Origin: Chloroflexales bacterium ZM16-3
GTDB taxonomy: Bacteria; Chloroflexota; Chloroflexia; Chloroflexales; Chloroflexaceae
Direction: 5' to 3'
Assembly (NCBI GenBank): GCA_004138175.2
Contig: RYFE02000009.1
Span: forward strand, 107,809-171,808
DNA length: 64,000 bases
How positions within the stretch are numbered: position 1 is the first letter of the stretch; every line of letters starts with the position of its first letter. The translations under genes were made by a program, and so were the position numbers. The notes beneath the pieces are model-generated. The model ran no database searches. It saw only the letters and a program-made list of their open reading frames with translations, and had not been told where the DNA came from. Below, piece after piece: positions 23,895 through 31,955 of the stretch.

Positions 23895-26876
23895 ATGGAA
23901 CATCTGCCGCCTTGGCTCCGCAATGTACCGCTGCCTCCCCGCCCGACAACGGGCGGATACGCCGACGACGATACGCCGGACTGGCTGCGTACGGCTGCGG
24001 CCTCGAGTCCTCCGACGCCCAGTACTCCGGTGACGTCCCCGCCAGCCCCCGATGAGGATGACGATACGCCGGACTGGCTGCGCGATCTCCAGAGCGAGAT
24101 TGGGGTCACTCCAACTGGTGATACGAACCTCCCGGACGCGCCTGCCCGTAGCGAAGCGGGTGACACGCCCGATTGGCTACGCACTGTTGAACCTGACTCG
24201 CCCTCTGAGTCTGCTCGTCCCGCCCCCCAATCCTTTGGTGCAACGGGGTGGCTGAGCAATCTCTCCGCAGAGTCTGACGCGGCTGGTGAACCTGAGCCTG
24301 AACTTCCGTCAACCACGACCTCCTCGCGGATCAAGATGCCGGTTGGCGCAACCGATTGGCTGCGCAGTATTGGCCAGGAGCCTGACCCCGATGCCCCCCA
24401 GGAGCCGGAGCGCCCGCCGTCAGATGTGATCGATGATAAGAGTGAGAGTGGCGTCCCCGACTGGCTGCGCGATGTCACGCCCTCTGAGATTATCGAGACG
24501 ATGGCTGAGGATGTGTCGGAGAGCAACGAGCCGCCCTCGCAGTCGGCGTTTGACCCCCTTGCATCAAACTGGCTCACTGACGATCCTGGTATCGCAGATG
24601 ATGATCGGACGGTCGCGGCTGACTGGGCCGGGGATACTGCCGCACAGGCGGAGACGATCGCCGCGAATGATATCCCGGAATGGCTGCGCGATGTCGCTCC
24701 TGAACCTTTCGATCCGACTGCCGACCAGCCGCCTCTGGGTGGAGCGGGTGGTTTTCCTGACTGGCTTAGCGCTCCCGAGGGTGATGATCGCCCCGCCTCG
24801 TTCGCCGATGATAATGATGTGCCCGATTGGCTTCGCGATGTCTCTAGTGGTGGTACTGAGCGTACTCCAGAAGTCTCCTCTGGCTCTCTAGATCTATCTC
24901 TGAGTCAGGCGGAGACATCCGAATCCGATGTGCCGGCGTGGCTGCACGATGCCGAGCAGGCACCCTCGGCTGCGGTGCCCGCGCCTGTGGGTGATGATGT
25001 GCCGGCGTGGCTGCGCGACGCTGAGCAGGCACCCTCGGCTGCGGCGCCCGCGCCTGTGGGTGATGATGTGCCGGCGTGGCTGCACGATGCAGAGCAGGAA
25101 CCTCCGGCCCCGGCGCCCGCCGACGATGATGTGCCAGCCTGGCTGCGTGACGCCGAGCAGGCACCCTCGGTCGCGGCGCCCGCGCCTGCGGGTGATGATG
25201 TGCCGGCGTGGCTGCGTGACGCTGAGCAGGCACCCTCGGCTGCGGCGCCCGCGCCTGCGGGTGATGATGTGCCGGCGTGGCTGCGTGACGCTGAGCAGGC
25301 ACCCTCGGTCGCGGCGCCCGCGCCCGCGCCCGTCGGCGATGTGCCTGACTGGCTGCGCGGTGCCGAGCAGGCACCTCCGGCCCCGGCACCTGCGCCCGTC
25401 GGCGATCTGCCTGACTGGTTGCGTAGCGAGGCATCCTCACCTGGCACTCCACCCGCAGATGCGACAACAAGAAGTGCCCCGGAGGATGTGCCTGCTTGGC
25501 TCTCTGCCGATTCAGCAGAACCGACCGCATCGCCCAGCACGTCGGGCACTGGCGACATGAGCCTACCATCATGGCTACGCGGAGTCGCCGATGAGCCAAT
25601 GCCGACCCGCCCGGCGACCCGCCCGGCGAAAGCCGACGAGATGCCTTCCCAAACCAGGCGTCGCGTATCGACCAGCGAGGATGCCGAGGGCGACGATTTC
25701 TTTAGGGGCACCGATCTGCCGGATTGGCTGCGGACCCAAGAGCCTGAGCAGCCATCAGATAGCACTGAGGGACAGGCTCTCGATTGGCTCACGCGCCTCG
25801 GCACAGCGGAGGAGAGCGAGAACGAGAGTCCTATAAGTGGCACTCAGGCGACGATACAAGTTGCAGCACCTACCCGTCGCACATATCAGCTCAGCCCTGA
25901 TCAGATCAAGGCTGTGGCGCTGCTGAGCAGGCTGGTACACTCGCCTTACCCGACCCCCATCGCGCCGCCTGCCCCTGTGCCGCTGCCACGCTGGCAGCAG
26001 ATTGGCCTGGATAGAGTCCTCTACGCGCTGCTTGCCATTGTGCTCCTGATCGGGCTGATCGTTCCGCAGATCAATACGCCGTTCCAGACATCCACACCTG
26101 CCGCGCCGGGTGCCGCTGCGCTGGAGCAGCAGCTCGCCAGTCTTGGCCCAGATGATGTTGTGCTGGTGGCCTATGAGTGGAATGCCCAGCGCTCGTCTGA
26201 GCTTCGCCCTCTGGCGCAGGCCGTCACATCGCAACTGATCGGGAGTAAGACGAAGCTGATTCTGCTCAGCACAGACCTACAGGGCACTTTGCTCCTGTTC
26301 GACCTGCGCAGTTCGTTGCGCGCCGCAGGCTATAACATCGGCCCCGACGGTGGGGCATTAGGCGGGCGCGACTATGTGCTGCTAGGCTATCGCCCTGGCG
26401 GCGAGCTGGCGCTGCGCCACCTCGCACAGGATCTACGTGCAGAGATCAAATCCGACTTTGAGGGCAATGATGCGACGAAGGGGCTGCTGGCAACAAACAT
26501 CGACGGGTCGCCTCGGGTGAGTACGCTTAGCGACCTTTCGATGATCATTGTGATGGCAGATCAGCCCCAGGATGTGCAGGTCTGGATGGAGCAGGTTCAC
26601 GCGGCGGCACGTAGCGTGCCGATCACCTTCCTGATGCCTCAGGAGGCCGAGCCGGTGGCGCTGCCCTACCTGCGTATGCCGAATGTCTACCACCTCGCTG
26701 GGCTCCAGGGAGCCTTGGCGATGCGCGCGCTCACCCCAGATGCCGACAGCGCCGCCATCGCCCGCGCCACCGGGCAGCAGTCGTTGGCCGTGCTGGCCTT
26801 TGTGATCTTGCTGATTGGCGGCGGCCTTGGCGTAGCCCTGGCTCGCGCCCGTAGATCTCGACGAGGTGCCGCGTGA
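23895..26876 (+). CDS. 993-residue protein with about 23 WLR-type short motifs and a C-terminal membrane domain
   Basis: Residues 1-650 are acidic, Pro/Ala-rich and almost certainly disordered. They are punctuated about 23 times by a short motif, consensus [VLT]-P-[DA]-W-L-[RHS]-[DT] (for example TPDWLRDL, VPAWLRDAE), spaced about 20-40 residues. Copies 11-16 are near-identical, with an intervening AEQAPSAAAPAPAGDD linker. The C-terminal third holds a helix near residue 715 (VLYALLAIVLLIGLIVP), a soluble domain (ALEQQLASLGPDDVVLVAYEWNA...), and a final helix. The C-terminal domain resembles the partner protein at 22303 in layout. The WLR motifs look like repeated docking peptides. The stop overlaps the next gene's GTG by 4 bases. 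Function unknown. Confidence 0.7.
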   Translation: MEHLPPWLRNVPLPPRPTTGGYADDDTPDWLRTAAASSPPTPSTPVTSPPAPDEDDDTPDWLRDLQSEIGVTPTGDTNLPDAPARSEAGDTPDWLRTVEPDSPSESARPAPQSFGATGWLSNLSAESDAAGEPEPELPSTTTSSRIKMPVGATDWLRSIGQEPDPDAPQEPERPPSDVIDDKSESGVPDWLRDVTPSEIIETMAEDVSESNEPPSQSAFDPLASNWLTDDPGIADDDRTVAADWAGDTAAQAETIAANDIPEWLRDVAPEPFDPTADQPPLGGAGGFPDWLSAPEGDDRPASFADDNDVPDWLRDVSSGGTERTPEVSSGSLDLSLSQAETSESDVPAWLHDAEQAPSAAVPAPVGDDVPAWLRDAEQAPSAAAPAPVGDDVPAWLHDAEQEPPAPAPADDDVPAWLRDAEQAPSVAAPAPAGDDVPAWLRDAEQAPSAAAPAPAGDDVPAWLRDAEQAPSVAAPAPAPVGDVPDWLRGAEQAPPAPAPAPVGDLPDWLRSEASSPGTPPADATTRSAPEDVPAWLSADSAEPTASPSTSGTGDMSLPSWLRGVADEPMPTRPATRPAKADEMPSQTRRRVSTSEDAEGDDFFRGTDLPDWLRTQEPEQPSDSTEGQALDWLTRLGTAEESENESPISGTQATIQVAAPTRRTYQLSPDQIKAVALLSRLVHSPYPTPIAPPAPVPLPRWQQIGLDRVLYALLAIVLLIGLIVPQINTPFQTSTPAAPGAAALEQQLASLGPDDVVLVAYEWNAQRSSELRPLAQAVTSQLIGSKTKLILLSTDLQGTLLLFDLRSSLRAAGYNIGPDGGALGGRDYVLLGYRPGGELALRHLAQDLRAEIKSDFEGNDATKGLLATNIDGSPRVSTLSDLSMIIVMADQPQDVQVWMEQVHAAARSVPITFLMPQEAEPVALPYLRMPNVYHLAGLQGALAMRALTPDADSAAIARATGQQSLAVLAFVILLIGGGLGVALARARRSRRGAA

Positions 26877-27532
26877 CCGGCGATATGCTAAGCCTGATGA
26901 CCGGCCTGGTTGGTGTGGTGCTGACCCTTATGGTCTTTAGCCGCCTTCTGGGCGATAACCCTGTCTTCCGCACTGTGCAGTACCTCTTCGTCGGGGTCTC
27001 GCTCGGCTATGCCTTTGTGGTGATCTACCACCAGGTGCTGCGGCCAAACGCGATGGAGGTCATCGGATCACTCGGCGATCCGCTGACGCTGGGGGCACTC
27101 CTGTTGCCCTATCTGCTCGGCATCCTGCTGCTCGCGCGGATCTCTGGCCGCCAGCAGATCTCTTGGGTGGCGAACCTGCCCCTGGCGATTGTCTTTGGGG
27201 TTGGGGCGGCGCTGGCCCTGGGCGGCGCACTTGTAGGCACGCTCGTCCCGCAGCTCCAGGACTCGGCGCGGCCCATCGGCAGTGACCCGATCCAGGCGGT
27301 TGGCATTGTCTTGCTGGTGCTCGGCGTGGTGTTCACCCTCTGCTACTTCTACTTTACGGTTCCCCGTAAGTCGTCGGCTGGCCGGGTGGTGGCTATTGGC
27401 GCGCAGATTGGGCGCTGGCTGTTGATGATCGCCTTCGGGTTCTTCCTCGCCGGTGGCCTGCTGACCTACCTGACCGCACTGAATGAGCGGCTCGGCTTTA
27501 TTGTCGGCTGGGTGCGTAGCCTCTTTGGCTAG
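26873..27532 (+). CDS. Polytopic membrane protein of unknown function
   Basis: A 219-residue protein from GTG 26873 (GTGA overlap with the preceding stop), or ATG 26885. It has about six or seven hydrophobic segments, including LVGVVLTLMVFSRLL, LFVGVSLGYAFVVIYHQVL, GALLLPYLLGILLLARI and LMIAFGFFLAGGLLTYLT, with no catalytic motif. Overlap with the WLR-motif gene and position just before the MutL-like gene argue for a common membrane complex. It is the second polytopic protein of the cluster. Function unknown. Confidence 0.65.
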   Translation: MTGDMLSLMTGLVGVVLTLMVFSRLLGDNPVFRTVQYLFVGVSLGYAFVVIYHQVLRPNAMEVIGSLGDPLTLGALLLPYLLGILLLARISGRQQISWVANLPLAIVFGVGAALALGGALVGTLVPQLQDSARPIGSDPIQAVGIVLLVLGVVFTLCYFYFTVPRKSSAGRVVAIGAQIGRWLLMIAFGFFLAGGLLTYLTALNERLGFIVGWVRSLFG

Positions 27533-27600
27533 GATAGTGCGTGTGGCCGCACCTCGCGAAGCGAGGGTGTGGGAGCGGCTACGCCGCCGCCCACACGATC

Positions 27601-27641
27601 ATTGATGGTGATGCGGCGCGGAGCGCCGCATCACCATCAAT
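27601..27641. repeat. Palindrome of the TGATGGTG-TGCGGCGC family
   Basis: 19-base arms (27601-27619 and 27623-27641) with a 3-base loop, perfect. It lies in the 126-base gap before the MutL-like gene. A more degenerate palindrome (GTGTGGGAGCGGC-TAC-GCCGC...) covers about 27568-27598. The same family recurs at 38743-38795. Confidence 0.8.
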
Positions 27642-27658
27642 CAAATTATAGAGGGGAT

Positions 27659-29743
27659 ATGGCTGACACCTTAGGGTCTGTGCTTGTGGCTGAGATCGGC
27701 AGCCTGATCACCAGGGTGACGCTGGTGGATCAGGTGGACGGGGAGAGCCGCATGATCGGCCATGCCGAGACGAGCAGCAGCATCGAGCCGCCCTATCAGA
27801 ACGCGCTCTACGGGGTGCTGGAGGCCACGGCCCAGATTGCGGAGCTCACTGGCCGCCAGCTGCTGCGCGAGGGGCAGCTGATTATGCCTCAGGGCAGCGA
27901 CCGCGACGGGATCAACCAGCTGGTGGTGGTGACGAGCGCCGCCGGCCCGATGACCCTGGTGATCACGGCGATCGCCGCCGATGTGTCGGCGCGCAGCGCT
28001 ATTCACGCCAGCCACGCCACCTATACGGCGCTGCTCCAGGCGGTCACGCTGGATGATGCGGCGGGGCAGCCGATGGTGAGCGTGGGCGACCTCTCGTGGA
28101 TCGAGCGCCAGGTGCAGTCGCTGCTGAGCCTGCGCCCCGACGCGGTGCTGATCGCCGGCGGTCTTGAGCACGGCGCGGTGGATGCGGTGAACCGGCTGGC
28201 CCATATTGTCGGCCTGACGGCGGTGAGCACGACGGTTGACAGCAGCGGGCAGCAGCGTCAGGATATCACCGCCCGCCCGGTGATCTACGCCGGCAATAGC
28301 GATGCCCGTGATCGTGTGGTCGAGGCGCTCTCTGACCGGGCCGAGATCTTTGTGGTTGAGAACCTGCGCCCGGCCCTGGATCAGGAGTTCCTTGCGCCAG
28401 CGCGCCAGGAGTTGGGGCGGCTGTATGAGAAGCAGATTCTGCCGCGCCTGCCCGGCATCGCGGGGCTGCGGCGTATGAGCCGGGCGCCGATCCGGACAGT
28501 CTGTGACGCCTCGGGGCTGGTGGCGCGCTTTGTCGCCGAGCACGCGGAGCGCCGGGTGCTGCTGGTGGATGCCGGGGCGAGCAGCAGCTCGGCCTTCTAC
28601 GCCGCGCCGGGCCGCTTCCACCCGGCGGTGCTCGGCACCTGCGGCGTGGCCTATGGCCTGTCGAATATTCTGGCTGATCGCGGTGTGGCTGCGCTGGCGC
28701 GCTGGCTGCCTTTCCCGATCAGCGATGCCGAGCTTACCCACCGCCTGCTGAATAAGCAGCTTCGCCCGCACCTGCTGCCAGCCAGCCCTGAGGATCTGGC
28801 GATCGACCTGGCCCTTGTCCGCGAGGCGATCACGATGGCGACTGAGGCGCTGCGCGATGAGATCGCCCCCGATGACTACGACTGGCTGATCGCCTGCGGC
28901 GGGCCGCTCGCCCATGTGCCGCACCCCGGCATGGCGCTGCTGGCGATCCTTGATGCTACACAGCCCGGCGCTGACCAGGGGCAGCCCATCCTCGACATTC
29001 ACCTCGATAGCCTCGGCCTGGTGCCGGCGATGGGCGCGCTGGCCTCGCTCGACCCAGAGGCGGCGGTCACGATCTTCGACCGCGACCTGCGCAGCAACAC
29101 GCCGCTGGCAACCTGTGTTACGCCAATCGGCGACGGGCGTCCCGGCGAGGTGGCGCTTGAGCTGGAGCTCAGCGTGGTCGGCGGGAAGGTCGAGCGGCGC
29201 ACGGTGCGTCACGGCGAGCTGATCCGCCTGCCGCTGAGTCAGGGGCGCTATGCACAGCTCACGCTGCGCCCGGCCTCGGATGTGCGAATCGGTCGCGCCG
29301 CCCCCGGCGAGGCGGTGGTCTCGGACCCGGCAGGGATCGCCGGGAGCGCCCTCGGCGTGGTTATTGATGCGCGTGGGCGACCGCTTCAGCTCCCCGCCGA
29401 TAACCGCGAGCGCTGTCTGAAGATCTGGGAGTGGCTGGTGGCGCTCGGTGCCGAGAGCGGGCCGAGCCCTTATGTTGAGACACGCGTAACAGTGAGCATT
29501 CCCGTCGTTGTGCCAGCAGAAGCTGTCGTGACGCCTGCGCCCACACCGCCCGCGCCCCCAGCGCCCGAGGTGGTGGTCGCTGATGCCCCGAAGGCCGTAA
29601 GCAAGCGCATCTCGCTGAGCGACCTGGCGGCGCAGGAGGAGCCAGCGCCGCCGCCCGACACGTCCGGCATCGACGGCGACCTCGACTCGCTGCGAAAGAC
29701 GGTTGAGCCGCCAAAGCGGCGCGGCCTGTTCGGGAAGAAGTAG
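27659..29743 (+). CDS. MutL-like (glutamate mutase L family) ASKHA-fold protein
   Basis: About 694 residues. The N-terminal VLVAEIGSLITRVTLVDQV is the first phosphate-binding strand-loop-strand of the sugar-kinase/actin/Hsp70 (ASKHA) superfamily. VLLVDAGASSSSAFYA near residue 300 is the second phosphate loop, and LIACGGPLAHVP near 420 the adenosine-side motif. This set matches the MutL family (distinct from the mismatch-repair MutL). Family members sit beside adenosylcobalamin glutamate mutase, but no mutase subunit occurs here and it closes a membrane-protein cluster. A reactivase or assembly ATPase role is therefore more plausible. The C-terminal 75 residues are Pro/Ala-rich and end in a basic patch (KRRGLFGKK). 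GAGGGGAT precedes the ATG. Confidence 0.7.
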   Translation: MADTLGSVLVAEIGSLITRVTLVDQVDGESRMIGHAETSSSIEPPYQNALYGVLEATAQIAELTGRQLLREGQLIMPQGSDRDGINQLVVVTSAAGPMTLVITAIAADVSARSAIHASHATYTALLQAVTLDDAAGQPMVSVGDLSWIERQVQSLLSLRPDAVLIAGGLEHGAVDAVNRLAHIVGLTAVSTTVDSSGQQRQDITARPVIYAGNSDARDRVVEALSDRAEIFVVENLRPALDQEFLAPARQELGRLYEKQILPRLPGIAGLRRMSRAPIRTVCDASGLVARFVAEHAERRVLLVDAGASSSSAFYAAPGRFHPAVLGTCGVAYGLSNILADRGVAALARWLPFPISDAELTHRLLNKQLRPHLLPASPEDLAIDLALVREAITMATEALRDEIAPDDYDWLIACGGPLAHVPHPGMALLAILDATQPGADQGQPILDIHLDSLGLVPAMGALASLDPEAAVTIFDRDLRSNTPLATCVTPIGDGRPGEVALELELSVVGGKVERRTVRHGELIRLPLSQGRYAQLTLRPASDVRIGRAAPGEAVVSDPAGIAGSALGVVIDARGRPLQLPADNRERCLKIWEWLVALGAESGPSPYVETRVTVSIPVVVPAEAVVTPAPTPPAPPAPEVVVADAPKAVSKRISLSDLAAQEEPAPPPDTSGIDGDLDSLRKTVEPPKRRGLFGKK

Positions 29744-29811
29744 ACAACGAATAGGTACGAATAAGCGAATGGTGCTCCTGCACCATTCGCTTATTCGTAC
29801 CTATTCGTTGT
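29744..29811. terminator. Long perfect hairpin directly after the MutL-like stop
   Basis: Two 32-base arms (29744-29775 and 29780-29811) with a TCCT loop; the left arm starts on the first base after the stop codon. The arms contain CGAATAGGTACGAATAAGCGAAT words with a 7- to 14-base rhythm. Likely ends the cluster's transcript. Confidence 0.75.
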
Positions 29812-29848
29812 TATCTGTTGCCAGCAACAATACTGCGCACAGTGAGGG

Positions 29849-29873
29849 TGTGGGAGAGCGAAGCTCTCCCACA
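29849..29873. terminator. TGTGGGAGAGC hairpin followed by A-run
   Basis: 11-base perfect arms (29849-29859 and 29863-29873) with a GAA loop, followed by seven A on the plus strand. On the minus strand the A-run precedes the hairpin, so it is not a canonical terminator for either neighbour. Confidence 0.5.
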
Positions 29874-29878
29874 AAAAA

Positions 29879-29925
29879 ACTGGTTCTGCTGCGGCGCGGC
29901 GTAGCCGCGCCGCAGCAGAACCAGT
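29879..29925. repeat. Palindrome with CTGCGGCGCGGC arms
   Basis: 22-base perfect arms (29879-29900 and 29904-29925) with a GTA loop. It lies just beyond the cyclophilin gene's stop (minus strand). Together with 29744 and 29849 it gives three hairpins in a 215-base gap. Confidence 0.8.
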
Positions 29926-29958
29926 GCGGCATGTGCCTGCCGGGCACACTATTCGTTG

Positions 29959-30759
29959 TTATCCCTCGGCGATGGTGATGCCCAGGATCGTCTCGCCGGG
30001 CTTCGCGGTGTCTGCGGGGTTCTGCGGGTCGCGCAGCGGGATGCCGTCGACGATATCCTGGCCCTGAATAACCTGGCCAAAGATCGTGTACTGGCTATTC
30101 AGAAATGTTGCCGGGGCGGTGGTGATGAAGAACTGTGACCCGGCGCTGTCTGGGTCGTTGGATCGGGCCATGGCGAGGATCCCAGGCTTATCGTAGAGGA
30201 TCTTGTCGGTGAACTCGGCGGGGATGGAGTAGCCCGGCCCGCCGCTCCCGTCGCCCTGCGGGTCGCCGCCCTGGGCCATGAAGCCCGGGAGCACGCGGTG
30301 CCAGGTCAGGCCGTTGTAGAAGTTCTGGCGGGCCAGGAAGACGAAGTTGTTCACCGTCTGCGGGGCGATGTCGGGCAGGAGCTCGACCACAATATTGCCA
30401 CGGGGCGTCTCGATCGTGGCGGTGTACTTCTTTGCCGGGTCGATCGTCATCGGGGGCGGGGCGCTGTAGGTGTAGGTTGTGGCGGTGGGCATCATCTGGG
30501 TGTTCACCACTGGGGCGGCGGTGGGGATGGGGGCGGCGGTGGGCGCCTCTGCCACGGTGGGGATGGGGGCGGCGGTGCTGGAGAGATCATTGTTGACCTG
30601 GGCGGCTGGCTGGGTCGTCGGTCCTGCGCGGCTGATCAGCAGGCCGGCGACAATGCCCAGGACGAGCAGCACCACGGCGGCCGAGATGATGCCAGGCATT
30701 GAGCTCGGCGGCGTTGTTGGTTCCGCCTGCTTCTGGCGGGGGGGGCGTGACTGGCTCAC
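29959..30759 (-). CDS. Membrane-anchored cyclophilin-type peptidyl-prolyl isomerase
   Basis: About 266 residues. The short basic N-terminus is followed by a membrane anchor (AAVVLLVLGIVAGLLISRAG), a Pro/Ala/Thr-rich stalk (about 50-95) and a cyclophilin domain (about 105-266). The domain shows VNNFVFLARQNFYNGLTWHRVLPGFMAQGGDPQG and MARSNDPDSAGSQFFITTA, the standard active-site and Gln/Phe motifs. It catalyses Xaa-Pro cis-trans isomerisation, here outside the cytoplasm, probably assisting envelope protein folding. The start was chosen by the ribosome site: AAGGAG sits 6 bases before GTG 30759 but directly abuts ATG 30765, so GTG is preferred. An AT-rich -10-like TATAAT (minus) lies at 30826-30831. 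Confidence 0.9.
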   Translation of the reverse strand: MSQSRPPRQKQAEPTTPPSSMPGIISAAVVLLVLGIVAGLLISRAGPTTQPAAQVNNDLSSTAAPIPTVAEAPTAAPIPTAAPVVNTQMMPTATTYTYSAPPPMTIDPAKKYTATIETPRGNIVVELLPDIAPQTVNNFVFLARQNFYNGLTWHRVLPGFMAQGGDPQGDGSGGPGYSIPAEFTDKILYDKPGILAMARSNDPDSAGSQFFITTAPATFLNSQYTIFGQVIQGQDIVDGIPLRDPQNPADTAKPGETILGITIAEG

Positions 30760-30945
30760 GGACATCTCCTTGGGTGTTTGAGTGAGGAATCTGGCGACCG
30801 GGCAGGCCGGCGCATAATCGCCAGCATTATATCACTGAGCGGAATGCTTGAGCCACTGAGGCACTGAAGCTGGTGGCTCGCTGCGCTCGCGCCTTGCTGC
30901 GACAGGCTCAATGGTTCTGTCCGCCGCTATACAATCTGTAATCGC

Positions 30946-31869
30946 CTACCCGAGGGCCGAGGCGAGCGCGGGGGCGCGGCGGGCGATCTCGGCGCGCAGC
31001 CGGAGTAGGGCCAGGTCGCCGGCCTTTGCCTCTAGCATCAGGTCAAAGGCGGGCATGCCGCGCGCGGCGTTCAGCAGGCGCTGGAGCGCCCCGGCGTCGA
31101 TAAAGTCGGCGTGCTGGCCGAGGCGCGGCGGCAGCACAGCGGCGGCGCGCCCGGCGCGGGCAGGCAGCAGGTGGGCCTCGCTGCGCGGGCTGCTCAGGTG
31201 TACCTCTGGGCGCGACCCGGTGGGCCATGTGGCTAGGGCCAGCCCCAGGGCTAGGTCTAGCGGGATGTTCTCGGGGTTCCAGATCTCCCAGTGCAGCGCG
31301 TCGAAGACGACGGGCGCGCCGCAGCGGCGGTGCAGGGCGAGCAGCTGTCCCAGGCTGTGTCCAGCGCTGTCGTGCTCGACGACCAGGCGCGCCTGTGCCC
31401 GCGCCGAGAGCGCCTGGTGGCGGGCTGCGAAGCGCTCTAGCGTGCCTGGGTCGTCGGCCGGGCCGCCCACGTGTGCCACCAGGGTGCCCTCGACGGCCCC
31501 GCCAGATCGGCGGGCGTCGAGCCGCTCAAGCAGGGCCGCCGCCGCCTCGACATCTTCAACGCCTGCCGCCGCCCGCGCGTCATCGGCGCAGCCAAGGGCG
31601 ACCCCGTGGTCGAGGTGGGCCGTGAGCCGGGTGCCTGTGGCGGCAAGGCGCGCGGCCACGGCGTCGAGCTGCGCGGCGCACTCGTCGATCTGGCCGAGAT
31701 CGCCGGGTGCGAGCAGGCCGGACGCGATGCGGTAGAAGTGTACACCGATCTGGTCGAGATAGCTGAGGACATCTCCCAGGCGGGCCAGGCCGACGCTCAG
31801 GTGCGCCGGTCGTCCGCCGCCTAGTCCAGGTCGTCCAACCACGCGGACTGCGAAGCCGAGTCGGATCAT
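30946..31869 (-). CDS. uvsE: UV DNA damage endonuclease (UvsE/UVDE family)
   Basis: A 307-residue TIM-barrel metallo-endonuclease of the UVDE type, which nicks DNA 5' of pyrimidine photoproducts. RLGFAVRVVGRPGL (residues 3-16) is the family N-terminal motif. LSVGLARLGDVLSYLDQIGVHFYRIASGL (about 24-52) matches the conserved second strand, and LVVEHDSAGHSLGQLLALHRRCGAPVVFDALHW carries metal-ligand Glu, Asp and His. The enzyme suits a sun-exposed phototroph and complements UvrA at the end of the window. No other uvsE-associated gene is adjacent. A GGGTTAGG-type array follows upstream of the start. Confidence 0.8.
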   Translation of the reverse strand: MIRLGFAVRVVGRPGLGGGRPAHLSVGLARLGDVLSYLDQIGVHFYRIASGLLAPGDLGQIDECAAQLDAVAARLAATGTRLTAHLDHGVALGCADDARAAAGVEDVEAAAALLERLDARRSGGAVEGTLVAHVGGPADDPGTLERFAARHQALSARAQARLVVEHDSAGHSLGQLLALHRRCGAPVVFDALHWEIWNPENIPLDLALGLALATWPTGSRPEVHLSSPRSEAHLLPARAGRAAAVLPPRLGQHADFIDAGALQRLLNAARGMPAFDLMLEAKAGDLALLRLRAEIARRAPALASALG

Positions 31870-31870
31870 A

Positions 31871-31955
31871 GGGGTTGGGGTTAGGGATAAGTACAGCCGA
31901 TATCGTGTATTATAACACGTATTCGGGTATTTACAATCCCCAACCCCTAACCCTA
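31871..31955. repeat. GGGGTTGGGGTTAGGG / CCCCAACCCCTAACCC array pair
   Basis: Left array 31871-31887, right array about 31939-31955; the AT-rich centre contains TATCGTGTATTATAACACG, itself an inverted repeat. Seven-base words (GGGGTTA, CCCCTAA). The pair spans the gap between uvsE and the TPR protein. Confidence 0.7.
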
